Shown: positions 16,292-23,064 of the stretch, one piece after another
Layout of the letters: each line of letters begins with the position of its first letter
How positions within the stretch are numbered: the first letter of the stretch is position 1
Source of the DNA: an uncultured Lachnospiraceae bacterium
GTDB lineage: Bacteria > Bacillota_A > Clostridia > Lachnospirales > Lachnospiraceae
NCBI GenBank assembly: GCA_910588595.1
Contig: CAJUQU010000004.1
Location: 11,039 to 37,548, forward strand
Direction of reading: 5' to 3'
DNA: 26,510 bases
The notes under the pieces: model-generated
What the model saw: the letters and a program-made list of their open reading frames with translations, nothing else
Database searches by the model: none
Told to the model about the DNA's origin: nothing
Program-made: the position numbers and the translations under genes

Positions 16292-16669
16292 ATGAAGGAT
16301 ACGGATGATAGGGTGGTCAGGATCCATAAAATCAGGGATATCGCATTGTTACAGGGTGTTATTATCATTTATACAATTTCAGGCGTAATGTCCAAAGAGG
16401 CAGCGGCAAGCGGCGGTGATCTGATGCGGTTCCTGATTTTCTTTGGGCTGGAATTTGTGCTGCTGGGGGTGTACGCAGTGCTCTGGCAGCAGATGATCAA
16501 GAGATTTGAGCTCTCCGTGGCGTATGCAAACCGCTCGATGGCTGTGGTGTGGTCCATGGTGTGGGCGGTCGTCTTGTTTCACGATACCATAACGATGCAG
16601 AATATCGCGGGGGTGGTGCTCGTGGTGGCAGGGATATGGATCATCAATACAGATACGGAGGGAGTATGA
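16292..16669 (+). CDS. Small EamA/SMR-like membrane protein (possible lipid-linked-sugar flippase subunit A)
   Basis: 125 residues with four predicted membrane helices: ALLQGVIIIYTISGVM, FLIFFGLEFVLLGVYAVLW, MAVVWSMVWAVVLF and IAGVVLVVAGIWII. The last two helices and the ELSVAYANRSM loop resemble the small multidrug resistance/EamA half-unit. GGAGG at 16279-16283 lies 8 nt before ATG, and the gene begins 4 nt after the preceding stop. It is immediately followed by a second protein of the same type, the arrangement of the ArnE/ArnF heterodimer that moves Und-P-aminoarabinose across the membrane. Flipping of an Und-P-sugar made by the GtrB-like enzyme is inferred from this pairing and context. 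A drug-efflux SMR pair is the alternative. Confidence 0.78.
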   Translation: MKDTDDRVVRIHKIRDIALLQGVIIIYTISGVMSKEAAASGGDLMRFLIFFGLEFVLLGVYAVLWQQMIKRFELSVAYANRSMAVVWSMVWAVVLFHDTITMQNIAGVVLVVAGIWIINTDTEGV

Positions 16670-16670
16670 A

Positions 16671-17009
16671 ATGGTCAGTCGGTTTGTGTTGGTCATGTTC
16701 TTATCAGTGATAACGGCATCGATATCACAGGTTCTGTTGAAAAAGAGTGCGCTCAGGTCGTACGATACTGTTGTAAAAGAATATTTGAACCCCTATGTCT
16801 TCAGCGGTTATGGGCTTTTGTTGGTGTCCATGTTCCTGACAGTTTATGCATATAGCGGAATGGATTACAAGAATGGCCCCGTCATTGAGTCGATGGGAAA
16901 CGTGGTCGTGCTGATCCTGGGGTATTTTGTGTTCGGAGAGCGGATCAGCATCAGGAAAATGGCAGGGATCATGTGCATTATCACAGGGATCGTTGTTTTT
17001 TATCTGTAG
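16671..17009 (+). CDS. Small EamA/SMR-like membrane protein (possible flippase subunit B)
   Basis: 112 residues, four membrane helices: FVLVMFLSVITASISQVLLKK, YGLLLVSMFLTVYAYSGM, MGNVVVLILGYFVFGE and MAGIMCIITGIVVFYL. The first helix pattern (S.....QVLLKKSA) and the FGERIS...AGI.CI..GI ending are typical of EamA/SMR half-transporters. GGAGGGAG at 16657-16664, 6 nt upstream, supports the ATG, and only one base separates it from the partner gene, so the two are almost certainly co-translated. Together they would give eight helices, as in ArnE/ArnF. The gene is followed directly by a probable terminator, so it closes this transcription unit. Substrate is inferred from the locus only. Confidence 0.8.
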   Translation: MVSRFVLVMFLSVITASISQVLLKKSALRSYDTVVKEYLNPYVFSGYGLLLVSMFLTVYAYSGMDYKNGPVIESMGNVVVLILGYFVFGERISIRKMAGIMCIITGIVVFYL

Positions 17010-17036
17010 CGATGTCAGGGATCTGCATGTTTTTTT
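17010..17036 (+). terminator. Probable intrinsic terminator after the flippase pair
   Basis: ATG(T)CAG at 17012-17018 pairs with CTGCAT at 17023-17028 with one bulged T and a GGAT loop; C17010 may add a pair with G17029. Seven T residues follow (17030-17036). The stem is short, so strength is uncertain, but the T-run, its position directly after the stop codon and a new promoter 25 nt downstream fit a transcript end. Confidence 0.55.
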
Positions 17037-17060
17037 GAAAGTTGTTTTTGCAAAAATATG

Positions 17061-17089
17061 TTGAGGGATGGTAGATGCTCTGCTATAAT
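17061..17089 (+). promoter_or_regulatory. Sigma-A-type promoter of the large GH25 gene
   Basis: A -35-like TTGAGG at 17061-17066 is 17 nt from a perfect TATAAT at 17084-17089, which has TGC directly upstream (extended -10). Start of transcription is expected near 17096. A perfect 12-bp palindrome, TTTTTGCAAAAA (17045-17056), ends 4 nt before the -35 box and could be an operator or an A/T-rich UP-like element. Confidence 0.72.
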
Positions 17090-17095
17090 TGTAAC

Positions 17096-17261
17096 GTTAA
17101 CAGGCGATAGCGATCTGTGGGAGAATAGCTCCGAAGAAATCACCGGTGCGATCGGCATCCGTAATTTCCCACAGATCCTTAGATAGTTGGATAACCTCTC
17201 GGAATCTCCGTACACATGCTATTGCAGTAGATTCCGTAAGTCTATCTGGTGCAGAAGGAGG
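17096..17261 (+). promoter_or_regulatory. Structured 5' RNA leader upstream of the large GH25 gene, class unknown
   Basis: Between the predicted start of transcription and the RBS lie about 165 nt with two well-formed stems. Stem 1: GATCTGTGGGA (17112-17122) with TCCCACAGATC (17167-17177), 11 perfect pairs enclosing 44 nt that can fold further. Stem 2: AGATAG (17181-17186) with CTATCT (17242-17247), enclosing CGGAATCT (17200-17207) paired with AGATTCCG (17229-17236), 8 perfect pairs, with a small TGC/GCA hairpin inside. Neither is followed by a T-run, so they are not ordinary terminators. AAGGAGG at 17255-17261 follows. I could not match it to a riboswitch class I know, including c-di-GMP, c-di-AMP, purine, SAM, TPP and T-box. 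A regulatory RNA role is inference from structure and position. Confidence 0.6.
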
Positions 17262-17282
17262 ATGCCATTTGGCAGAAACAGA

Positions 17283-20200
17283 ATGAAGAAGAAAACATTA
17301 GGATCACATGGCAGAGGCAAAAGAAGAACAGTAAAATATACTGATGAATATATAGAAGACGTTTATGAGGAGGATCTGACAGAGCAGGGGGATGCGGCGG
17401 CTGACACTGACAGCGGAGATGATGAGTATATTGTTGCGTATTCAAGTGAGCGTGACGCGCATGAAGACTATGTTTCGGAGCAGATGCAGGAGTATGACGA
17501 GTCGGATGGTTATGAAGAACAGCAGGACTATGATGAGTCAGAAAATTATGAAGAACAGCAGGACTATGATGAGACAGAGAGCTATGATGGATCGCAGGAG
17601 TACGATGAGGCGTCGGACTATGACGAGCAGCAGGAATATGATGAGTCAGAAAACTATGATGAATCACAGGAGTATGATGAGGCGGAAGATTATGAAGAAC
17701 AGCAGGACTATGACAAGTTAGTAAATTATGAAGCAGAAAAGGGTATCGATCTGTCTGCTACCGTGAAGATCGATATTGAGATCTTTGATCCGGCAAAAGA
17801 AGAGTCGTTGTACAGTACCGGGGAAATTGACATGGGACTCTATGTGTCGGATGATGATGTGGAGGATACACAGAACGATCACGAAAATGAGCAAGAGTAC
17901 CTTTATGAGGACGGTGCGGTACAGTACTATGCATCTGACGAATATTTTGATGATGAGTACATCAATGAGTATGCAAATGAGTATGCGAGTGAAGAATATG
18001 CTGAGGAGACGTACTATGATGATGAGTACAATGACGATGACTACATAGAAGAAGTGTATGACAGTGAGGTGTATGATGAGGATTCTTTTGACATTGCATA
18101 CGGTGATTTTGCAGATGAATACGAGAGCGATGCCGTGTTGTTCGAGGACGACGGAGTGGAGGAGCCACTTGATCTGTGGCAGAGAGTAAAGGTACACCTG
18201 GGGCACCTGACGGCATTTGATGCAGTCCTTGCATCGACAGGCGTTGTTGTCCTGGCTGCAGCTTTTGTGATCCTGAGCATGTTCCTGCAGTCTAGACAGA
18301 CCAACAAGCAGATCGAAGCGCTCGCTCCTCTGGGGGTCGAACTCAAGGAGATAGGGGTAGCAGGCGGCGACGGATTGTTGTCCATGGCAGATGCGGCACT
18401 TGCGGGGAACTTTGCACAGACACCGGACCAGGAGGAACTCCCATCGGAGGAGGTATCGCAGCCTGAGGTGGTCGACACGCCGGACTCGGGCAGGGTGAGT
18501 GTCGATTTTGTGTCTGTGGAAAAAGATCTAAAGATCCGTTTTACGGATGTCAATACAGGGGAACTGATCACTGGGATGGCATTTGAGGTGACATTGACGA
18601 ACGCAAAGGGAAAACAGCTCATCCTCACAGACGATGACATGGATGGGATCATCTATGCACAGAATGTGAACGCCGGGGTGTTTGACGCAGTCATAGCTTC
18701 GACGGATAGATACAAATTCCCGACAGTGGCACAGCAGGTTACAGTCAAGGACAAGGTCGAGTATGTGGTGATCAATGTGCAGGATGAGGTAAAGACAGAG
18801 AAGCAGATCGACGTGGTAGTCGAGGATACGGAGAAAAATGTCGCGCCAGTGGAGGAGGAAGTGCTCAAAGATACTGTTGAGTGGGTGGAATCGACCAAGA
18901 CACCCGTGAGCGGCACAGAGAGTTATCTGCTGGTGGATAAAAACACGATCGCGGATCCAGCACAGCTTTCTAAGGCAGCGGCGAGAATGCTTTTTGATAC
19001 CCTAAATGTCACGCTCGACCCATCCAGTGCGACATTGAGTGTGGGGGCCAGCATTGATTTGAAAGGGTCTGAGTTTGTCAACAAGACAGAGGGAGATATC
19101 GAGTATCAATACACAACCGAATGGAAAAGCTCAAATGACAGCACTGCGTCGGTGAGCGGCGGAAAGGTGACAGCAAAGGCGGCTGGGGAAGCGGTTATCA
19201 CGTATACGGTCACAAGAAAAACGATCACAACGACGTATGAGCAGAAGGAGCCTGTCGAGGAGATTGTAATCATACCTTCTGCGGAGTACCTAGAGCCATC
19301 TGATCCTGCTGAAAAGGAGAAATATAAGGCGGTTGTGGATGAGCAGGGCAACATAACAGGCTATGAATATAAGAAGGTGACGGAGCAGGAGCCGGAGAAA
19401 AAGACGAGTGAGACGAGCGAGAGCGCCAGTGCGGAGTGCAGGATCACAGTGGAGCCTGCAAAGATCACATCCGGCAGTCTCGAATTGGTCAGGAGTGCGG
19501 ACAGCTGTGCAGTTGGCGCGACACTGACTGTGAAACCGGCAAAGCTGGTGTACACGAAGCAGGATGGGACTACAGAGACGCTCACAGGCAATTTTCCTGC
19601 CATCGCGTGGGAGAGTGCCGACAAGGCGGTCGCGACCGTCGGGACAGACGGTGTCGTGACAGGCGTGAAACCGGGAAAAGTACATATCACAGGCAGGGTG
19701 ACGGGCGTCAACGGGGCGGACGGCAAGGAGCTGGATATCAGATGCAGTGTGGAGATCAGTGTTACCGAGGCGGCGGACCTTGCGATCTCCCTTGATCGGA
19801 CAAGCGATGTATATATCGCGGTAGGCGGCTCGACAACCATCGTGGCAACCGTATCGAATTATCAGTCGGACGCAGGCGTGACATGGGAGTCCTCCGACAA
19901 GAATGTCGCCACGGTCGATGAGAAAGGTGTCGTGACCGGTGTGGCAGCAGGAAGTGTCAAGATCACAGCGACAACAAAGGAAAAGGATAAGAGCGGAAAT
20001 CAGAAGCAGGCGACCTGTGTTGTGACGATCAATTCCAATGCGGCTTCCGACACGACGACAAAGCTCAAGGACAAAAACGGAAATCAGATATATATTAAGA
20101 ATGCGGACGGAAGCTACAGGGAGGCTGTCCATGCAGACTACTACAGCAGCACCGAATTTTATATCGCAGCGCAGGCAAACTATGTATATACAGGCTGGCA

Positions 20201-20918
20201 GACGATCGAGGGAAAGACGTATTACTATGACAAGAACGGAAATGCTGTGAAGGGTACGCAGATCATCCAGGGAGTTACATACAATTTTGGCGAGGACGGC
20301 TCGATCGCGACAAAAGTCAACGGGTCGACGTTCGGCATCGATGTGTCCCGGCACAATGGAACGATCGACTGGAATGCGGTCAAGGCATCGGGCGTCGATT
20401 ATGTCATTATCCGCTGTGGCTACAGAGGATCTTCCACAGGTGCACTCATCGAGGACCAGAATTTCAAGACGAACATCAAGGGTGCCACGGCAGCCGGCCT
20501 GAAAGTGGGTGTGTATGTATTTTCACAGGCAGTCGACGAAGTCGAGGCTGTCAAGGAGGCATCGCTGGCGGTGAGCCTTGTAAAGGGATACAACCTCACC
20601 TATCCTATCTTTATCGATACGGAGGAGAGCGGAGGAAGGGCTGACAAGATCGACAAGGCGACGCGCACCGCAGTGGTGAATGCGTTCTGCCAGACGGTTG
20701 CAAGTGCAGGATACCAGCCGGGGATCTATGCATCAAAAACATGGTTTGAGGACAAACTGAATATGAGCGGGGTCAGCAGCTGCCGCATATGGCTTGCACA
20801 GTATTCCGCAGAGCCTACGTACAGCGGCAAATACGATCTGTGGCAGTATTCGAGCAAGGGAAAGATCAGCGGAATCAAAACAGATGTCGACCTGAACTAT
20901 AGTTATACAGGATATTAG
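17283..20918 (+). CDS. Very large membrane-anchored GH25 lysozyme-like protein with acidic Tyr-rich repeats and BIG2 domains
   Basis: About 1211 residues. Order: basic start (MKKKTLGSHGRGKRR); acidic region of about 300 residues including six to seven 12-residue repeats (from residue 71; units like YDESENYEEQQD); one membrane helix at about 314-335; a SpaA-like domain (about 405-505); three BIG2 Ig-like domains (about 573-645, 730-827, 832-918); a short choline-binding-like YTGWQTIEGKTYYYDKNGN repeat (about 966-1008); and a C-terminal GH25 domain from 1016. GH25 active-site acids are present: D1020 in GIDVS, D1112 and E1114 in FIDTEE. GH25 enzymes cleave the MurNAc-GlcNAc bond of peptidoglycan, so the C-terminus must be outside and the acidic repeats in the cytoplasm. 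The start is uncertain: AAGGAGG abuts ATG 17262 with no spacer and lies 21 nt from ATG 17283; the open frame reaches 17187. It has its own promoter and leader. Confidence 0.9.
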   Translation: MKKKTLGSHGRGKRRTVKYTDEYIEDVYEEDLTEQGDAAADTDSGDDEYIVAYSSERDAHEDYVSEQMQEYDESDGYEEQQDYDESENYEEQQDYDETESYDGSQEYDEASDYDEQQEYDESENYDESQEYDEAEDYEEQQDYDKLVNYEAEKGIDLSATVKIDIEIFDPAKEESLYSTGEIDMGLYVSDDDVEDTQNDHENEQEYLYEDGAVQYYASDEYFDDEYINEYANEYASEEYAEETYYDDEYNDDDYIEEVYDSEVYDEDSFDIAYGDFADEYESDAVLFEDDGVEEPLDLWQRVKVHLGHLTAFDAVLASTGVVVLAAAFVILSMFLQSRQTNKQIEALAPLGVELKEIGVAGGDGLLSMADAALAGNFAQTPDQEELPSEEVSQPEVVDTPDSGRVSVDFVSVEKDLKIRFTDVNTGELITGMAFEVTLTNAKGKQLILTDDDMDGIIYAQNVNAGVFDAVIASTDRYKFPTVAQQVTVKDKVEYVVINVQDEVKTEKQIDVVVEDTEKNVAPVEEEVLKDTVEWVESTKTPVSGTESYLLVDKNTIADPAQLSKAAARMLFDTLNVTLDPSSATLSVGASIDLKGSEFVNKTEGDIEYQYTTEWKSSNDSTASVSGGKVTAKAAGEAVITYTVTRKTITTTYEQKEPVEEIVIIPSAEYLEPSDPAEKEKYKAVVDEQGNITGYEYKKVTEQEPEKKTSETSESASAECRITVEPAKITSGSLELVRSADSCAVGATLTVKPAKLVYTKQDGTTETLTGNFPAIAWESADKAVATVGTDGVVTGVKPGKVHITGRVTGVNGADGKELDIRCSVEISVTEAADLAISLDRTSDVYIAVGGSTTIVATVSNYQSDAGVTWESSDKNVATVDEKGVVTGVAAGSVKITATTKEKDKSGNQKQATCVVTINSNAASDTTTKLKDKNGNQIYIKNADGSYREAVHADYYSSTEFYIAAQANYVYTGWQTIEGKTYYYDKNGNAVKGTQIIQGVTYNFGEDGSIATKVNGSTFGIDVSRHNGTIDWNAVKASGVDYVIIRCGYRGSSTGALIEDQNFKTNIKGATAAGLKVGVYVFSQAVDEVEAVKEASLAVSLVKGYNLTYPIFIDTEESGGRADKIDKATRTAVVNAFCQTVASAGYQPGIYASKTWFEDKLNMSGVSSCRIWLAQYSAEPTYSGKYDLWQYSSKGKISGIKTDVDLNYSYTGY
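17493..17744 (+). repeat. 36-bp in-frame tandem repeat, six copies plus one degenerate
   Basis: Copies begin at 17493, 17529, 17565, 17601, 17637, 17673 and (degenerate) 17709. Each encodes 12 residues with Tyr at positions 1 and 8, of the form YDESENYEEQQD or close variants such as YDEASDYDEQQE. DNA similarity between copies is high, for example TATGAAGAACAGCAGGACTA recurs, which points to expansion by slippage or recombination. It lies in the predicted cytoplasmic part of the GH25 protein. Confidence 0.9.
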
Positions 20919-20920
20919 GG

Positions 20921-20949
20921 TTGCGTTATTTCTGATTTTAGGATAAAAT
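20921..20949 (+). promoter_or_regulatory. Candidate promoter before rmlB
   Basis: TTGCGT at 20921-20926 is 17 nt from TAAAAT at 20944-20949. The -10 is a 5/6 match and the -35 is weak (TTG only). Transcription would begin near 20956. No terminator is seen after the GH25 stop at 20918, so rmlB may also be read from upstream. Confidence 0.4.
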
Positions 20950-20988
20950 GAAGTATATGATTAAAAATCTTGTGGAGGTATATATTTG

Positions 20989-22065
20989 ATGAGAACTTAT
21001 TTGGTGACTGGCGGTGCGGGCTTTATCGGATCGAACTACATTCATTATATGTTTCGGAAATATGATAACGAGATCAGGATCATCAATGTCGATGCCCTGA
21101 CCTATGCCGGTAATCTCGAGAATCTCAAGGAGATCGAAAACAGGGATAACTATACATTTGTCAAGGCGGATATCACGGACAAGGAAGCGATCGCAAAGAT
21201 CTTTGCGGAGAACGATATCGACAGGGTGGTCCATTTTGCGGCGGAGAGCCACGTGGACAGGAGCATTAAGGATCCGGAGGTCTTTGTGCGGACAAATGTG
21301 CTGGGCACCGCAGTGATGCTCAACTGTGCCAAGGAGGCATGGGAACTTCCCGATGGCAGTTTTAAGGCAGATAAGAAGTTCCTTCACGTGTCGACGGATG
21401 AGGTGTACGGATCCCTTGAGGAAGATGGCGGGTATTTTTATGAGACAACCCCGTATGCGCCGCACAGTCCGTACTCTGCGAGCAAGGCGTCCTCGGACAT
21501 GCTTGTGAGATCCTACATGGACACATATCAGTTCCCGGCAAATATCACGAACTGTTCAAACAATTACGGCCCATATCAGTTTCCGGAGAAATTTATCCCG
21601 CTGGTCATCAACAATGCCCTGCAGGGAAAGAATCTCCCGGTGTACGGCGATGGCAAAAATGTGCGGGACTGGCTCTATGTTGAGGACCATGCAAAGGCGA
21701 TCGACATGGTACAGGAGAAGGGCAGGTTGTTTGAGACTTATAATATCGGAGGACATAACGAGAAGCAGAACATTGAGATCATCAATATCATCCTCGATAC
21801 ACTTCAGGAGCAGCTTGCGGATGATGACCCGAGGAAGAAGCTGGTATCCAGGGATCTGATCACATATGTCGAGGACAGAAAAGGCCACGATAGACGTTAT
21901 GCGATCGCGCCGGACAAGATCAAGGCGGAGATCGGCTGGGAGCCGGAGACGATGTTCCGGGAGGGCATCAGGCAGACGATCCAGTGGTATTTTGAGCACG
22001 AGGATTGGATGAAGAATGCGACGAGCGGCGATTACCAGAAATATTATGCTGAGATGTACAAATAA
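20989..22065 (+). CDS. rmlB: dTDP-glucose 4,6-dehydratase
   Basis: Second step of dTDP-L-rhamnose synthesis: converts dTDP-glucose to dTDP-4-keto-6-deoxyglucose in the cytoplasm. The NAD-binding motif TGGAGFIGSNY lies at 7-17. The family's catalytic residues are visible: T136, D137, E138 in STDEVYG and the YSASK pair Y162/K166. HFAAESHVDRSI, NCSNNYGPYQFPEK, VYGDGKNVRDWLYVEDH and DRKGHDRRYAI are RmlB signatures. About 358 residues is normal. ATG 20989 is chosen; a TTG at 20986 would add one residue and is better spaced from GGAGG at 20974-20978. It begins the rml set here, with rmlA next and rmlC after an intervening GH25 gene. Confidence 0.97.
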   Translation: MRTYLVTGGAGFIGSNYIHYMFRKYDNEIRIINVDALTYAGNLENLKEIENRDNYTFVKADITDKEAIAKIFAENDIDRVVHFAAESHVDRSIKDPEVFVRTNVLGTAVMLNCAKEAWELPDGSFKADKKFLHVSTDEVYGSLEEDGGYFYETTPYAPHSPYSASKASSDMLVRSYMDTYQFPANITNCSNNYGPYQFPEKFIPLVINNALQGKNLPVYGDGKNVRDWLYVEDHAKAIDMVQEKGRLFETYNIGGHNEKQNIEIINIILDTLQEQLADDDPRKKLVSRDLITYVEDRKGHDRRYAIAPDKIKAEIGWEPETMFREGIRQTIQWYFEHEDWMKNATSGDYQKYYAEMYK

Positions 22066-22087
22066 TTTTAGAGCATGATCCTTAATA

Positions 22088-22150
22088 GGGAACGTCAGTA
22101 CCACAGGGTAGGGGCGTTCCCACTTTGGCATATGATGAACAGGGGCAAAC
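22088..22150 (+). other. Two hairpins in the rmlB-rmlA gap
   Basis: GGGAACG (22088-22094) pairs perfectly with CGTTCCC (22115-22121), with an inner TACC/GGTA pairing (22099-22102 with 22107-22110). A second hairpin pairs ACAGGGGC with GCGCCTGT (22130-22150 region) with one mismatch. Neither has a following T-run. They could affect mRNA stability or partial termination between rmlB and rmlA. The remainder of this 129-nt gap holds only the rmlA RBS (AAGGAG). Confidence 0.45.
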
Positions 22151-22194
22151 AGCGCCTGTGCGATGAATAATAAATAAAAAGGAGCGGACGATCA

Positions 22195-23064
22195 ATGAAA
22201 GGAATTATACTAGCAGGAGGTTCTGGCACAAGGCTTTATCCGCTGACAAAGGCGATCTCAAAGCAGATCATGCCAGTCTATGACAAGCCGATGATCTATT
22301 ACCCGTTGTCGACGTTGATGCTTGCGGGGATCAGGGATATCCTGATCATATCGACGCCGCGCGATCTCCCGGTGTTTGAGGAGTTGTTCGGAACGGGAGA
22401 ACAGCTTGGACTTCACATGGAATATGCAGTGCAGGAGCAGCCAAGAGGGCTTGCGGATGCGTTTATCATCGGCGCGGACTTTATCGGAGAGGACTCCGTG
22501 GCGCTGGTGCTTGGCGACAATATCTTTTACGGGCAGAGCTTTTCAAGACTGCTGCAGCGCGTTGCGGCAAAGGAGAGCGGCGCTACGATATTCGGATATT
22601 ATGTGCGTGACCCGAGGGAGTATGGTGTCGTGGAATTTGACAAGGACGGAAAGGCGATCTCCATCGAGGAAAAGCCGGAGAAACCCAAGAGCAACTACGC
22701 AGTGCCGGGACTTTACTTCTATGACAATGACGTTGTGGAGATCGCCAGAAACGTAAAGCCATCTGCGCGCGGGGAGATTGAGATCACGAGCATCAACAAT
22801 GAGTATCTGCGGCGCGGAACGCTCACAGTTGAGACGATGGGCCGTGGTTTTGCATGGCTCGATACAGGAAATCATGACTCACTTCTCGACGCCGCGGACT
22901 TTGTCTGTGCGTTTCAGAAGCGGCAGGGGCTTTACATTTCCTGCATTGAGGAGATCGCATATAAGAGGGGCTTTATCACCAAGGAGGAGCTGTTGAAGCT
23001 CGCGGAGCCGTTGATGAAGACGGATTACGGAAAATATCTTGTAGAGGTAGCCAATGGACTTTAA
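22195..23064 (+). CDS. rmlA: Glucose-1-phosphate thymidylyltransferase
   Basis: First step of dTDP-L-rhamnose synthesis: joins glucose-1-phosphate and dTTP to dTDP-glucose with release of pyrophosphate. The nucleotide-binding loop LAGGSGTRLYPLT is at the N-terminus. KQIMPVYDKPMIYYPLSTLM, VQEQPRGLADAF, LGDNIFYG, EEKPEKPKSNYAVPGLYFYD and GRGFAWLDTGNHDSL are all RmlA signatures. 289 residues is the standard length. An AAAAAGGAG sequence is the RBS. The gene overlaps the next one (GH25) by 11 nt, which ties that lysozyme-like gene into the rml transcript. Confidence 0.97.
   Translation: MKGIILAGGSGTRLYPLTKAISKQIMPVYDKPMIYYPLSTLMLAGIRDILIISTPRDLPVFEELFGTGEQLGLHMEYAVQEQPRGLADAFIIGADFIGEDSVALVLGDNIFYGQSFSRLLQRVAAKESGATIFGYYVRDPREYGVVEFDKDGKAISIEEKPEKPKSNYAVPGLYFYDNDVVEIARNVKPSARGEIEITSINNEYLRRGTLTVETMGRGFAWLDTGNHDSLLDAADFVCAFQKRQGLYISCIEEIAYKRGFITKEELLKLAEPLMKTDYGKYLVEVANGL

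Noticed and set aside
17101..17180. Leader stem considered as an intrinsic terminator or known riboswitch
   Set aside because: No T-run follows the stem, and signature loops of c-di-GMP, c-di-AMP, TPP, SAM, purine and T-box elements are not seen.
17187..17282. Upstream extension of the large GH25 frame to an ATG at 17187
   Set aside because: The extension would be translated from the middle of the structured leader, has no RBS, and encodes a Cys/Arg-rich stretch unlike the rest of the protein.
19290..20354. 354-codon minus-strand frame opposite the BIG2 region
   Set aside because: Antisense to clear BIG2/GH25 coding sequence; no RBS-led start or domain signature seen.
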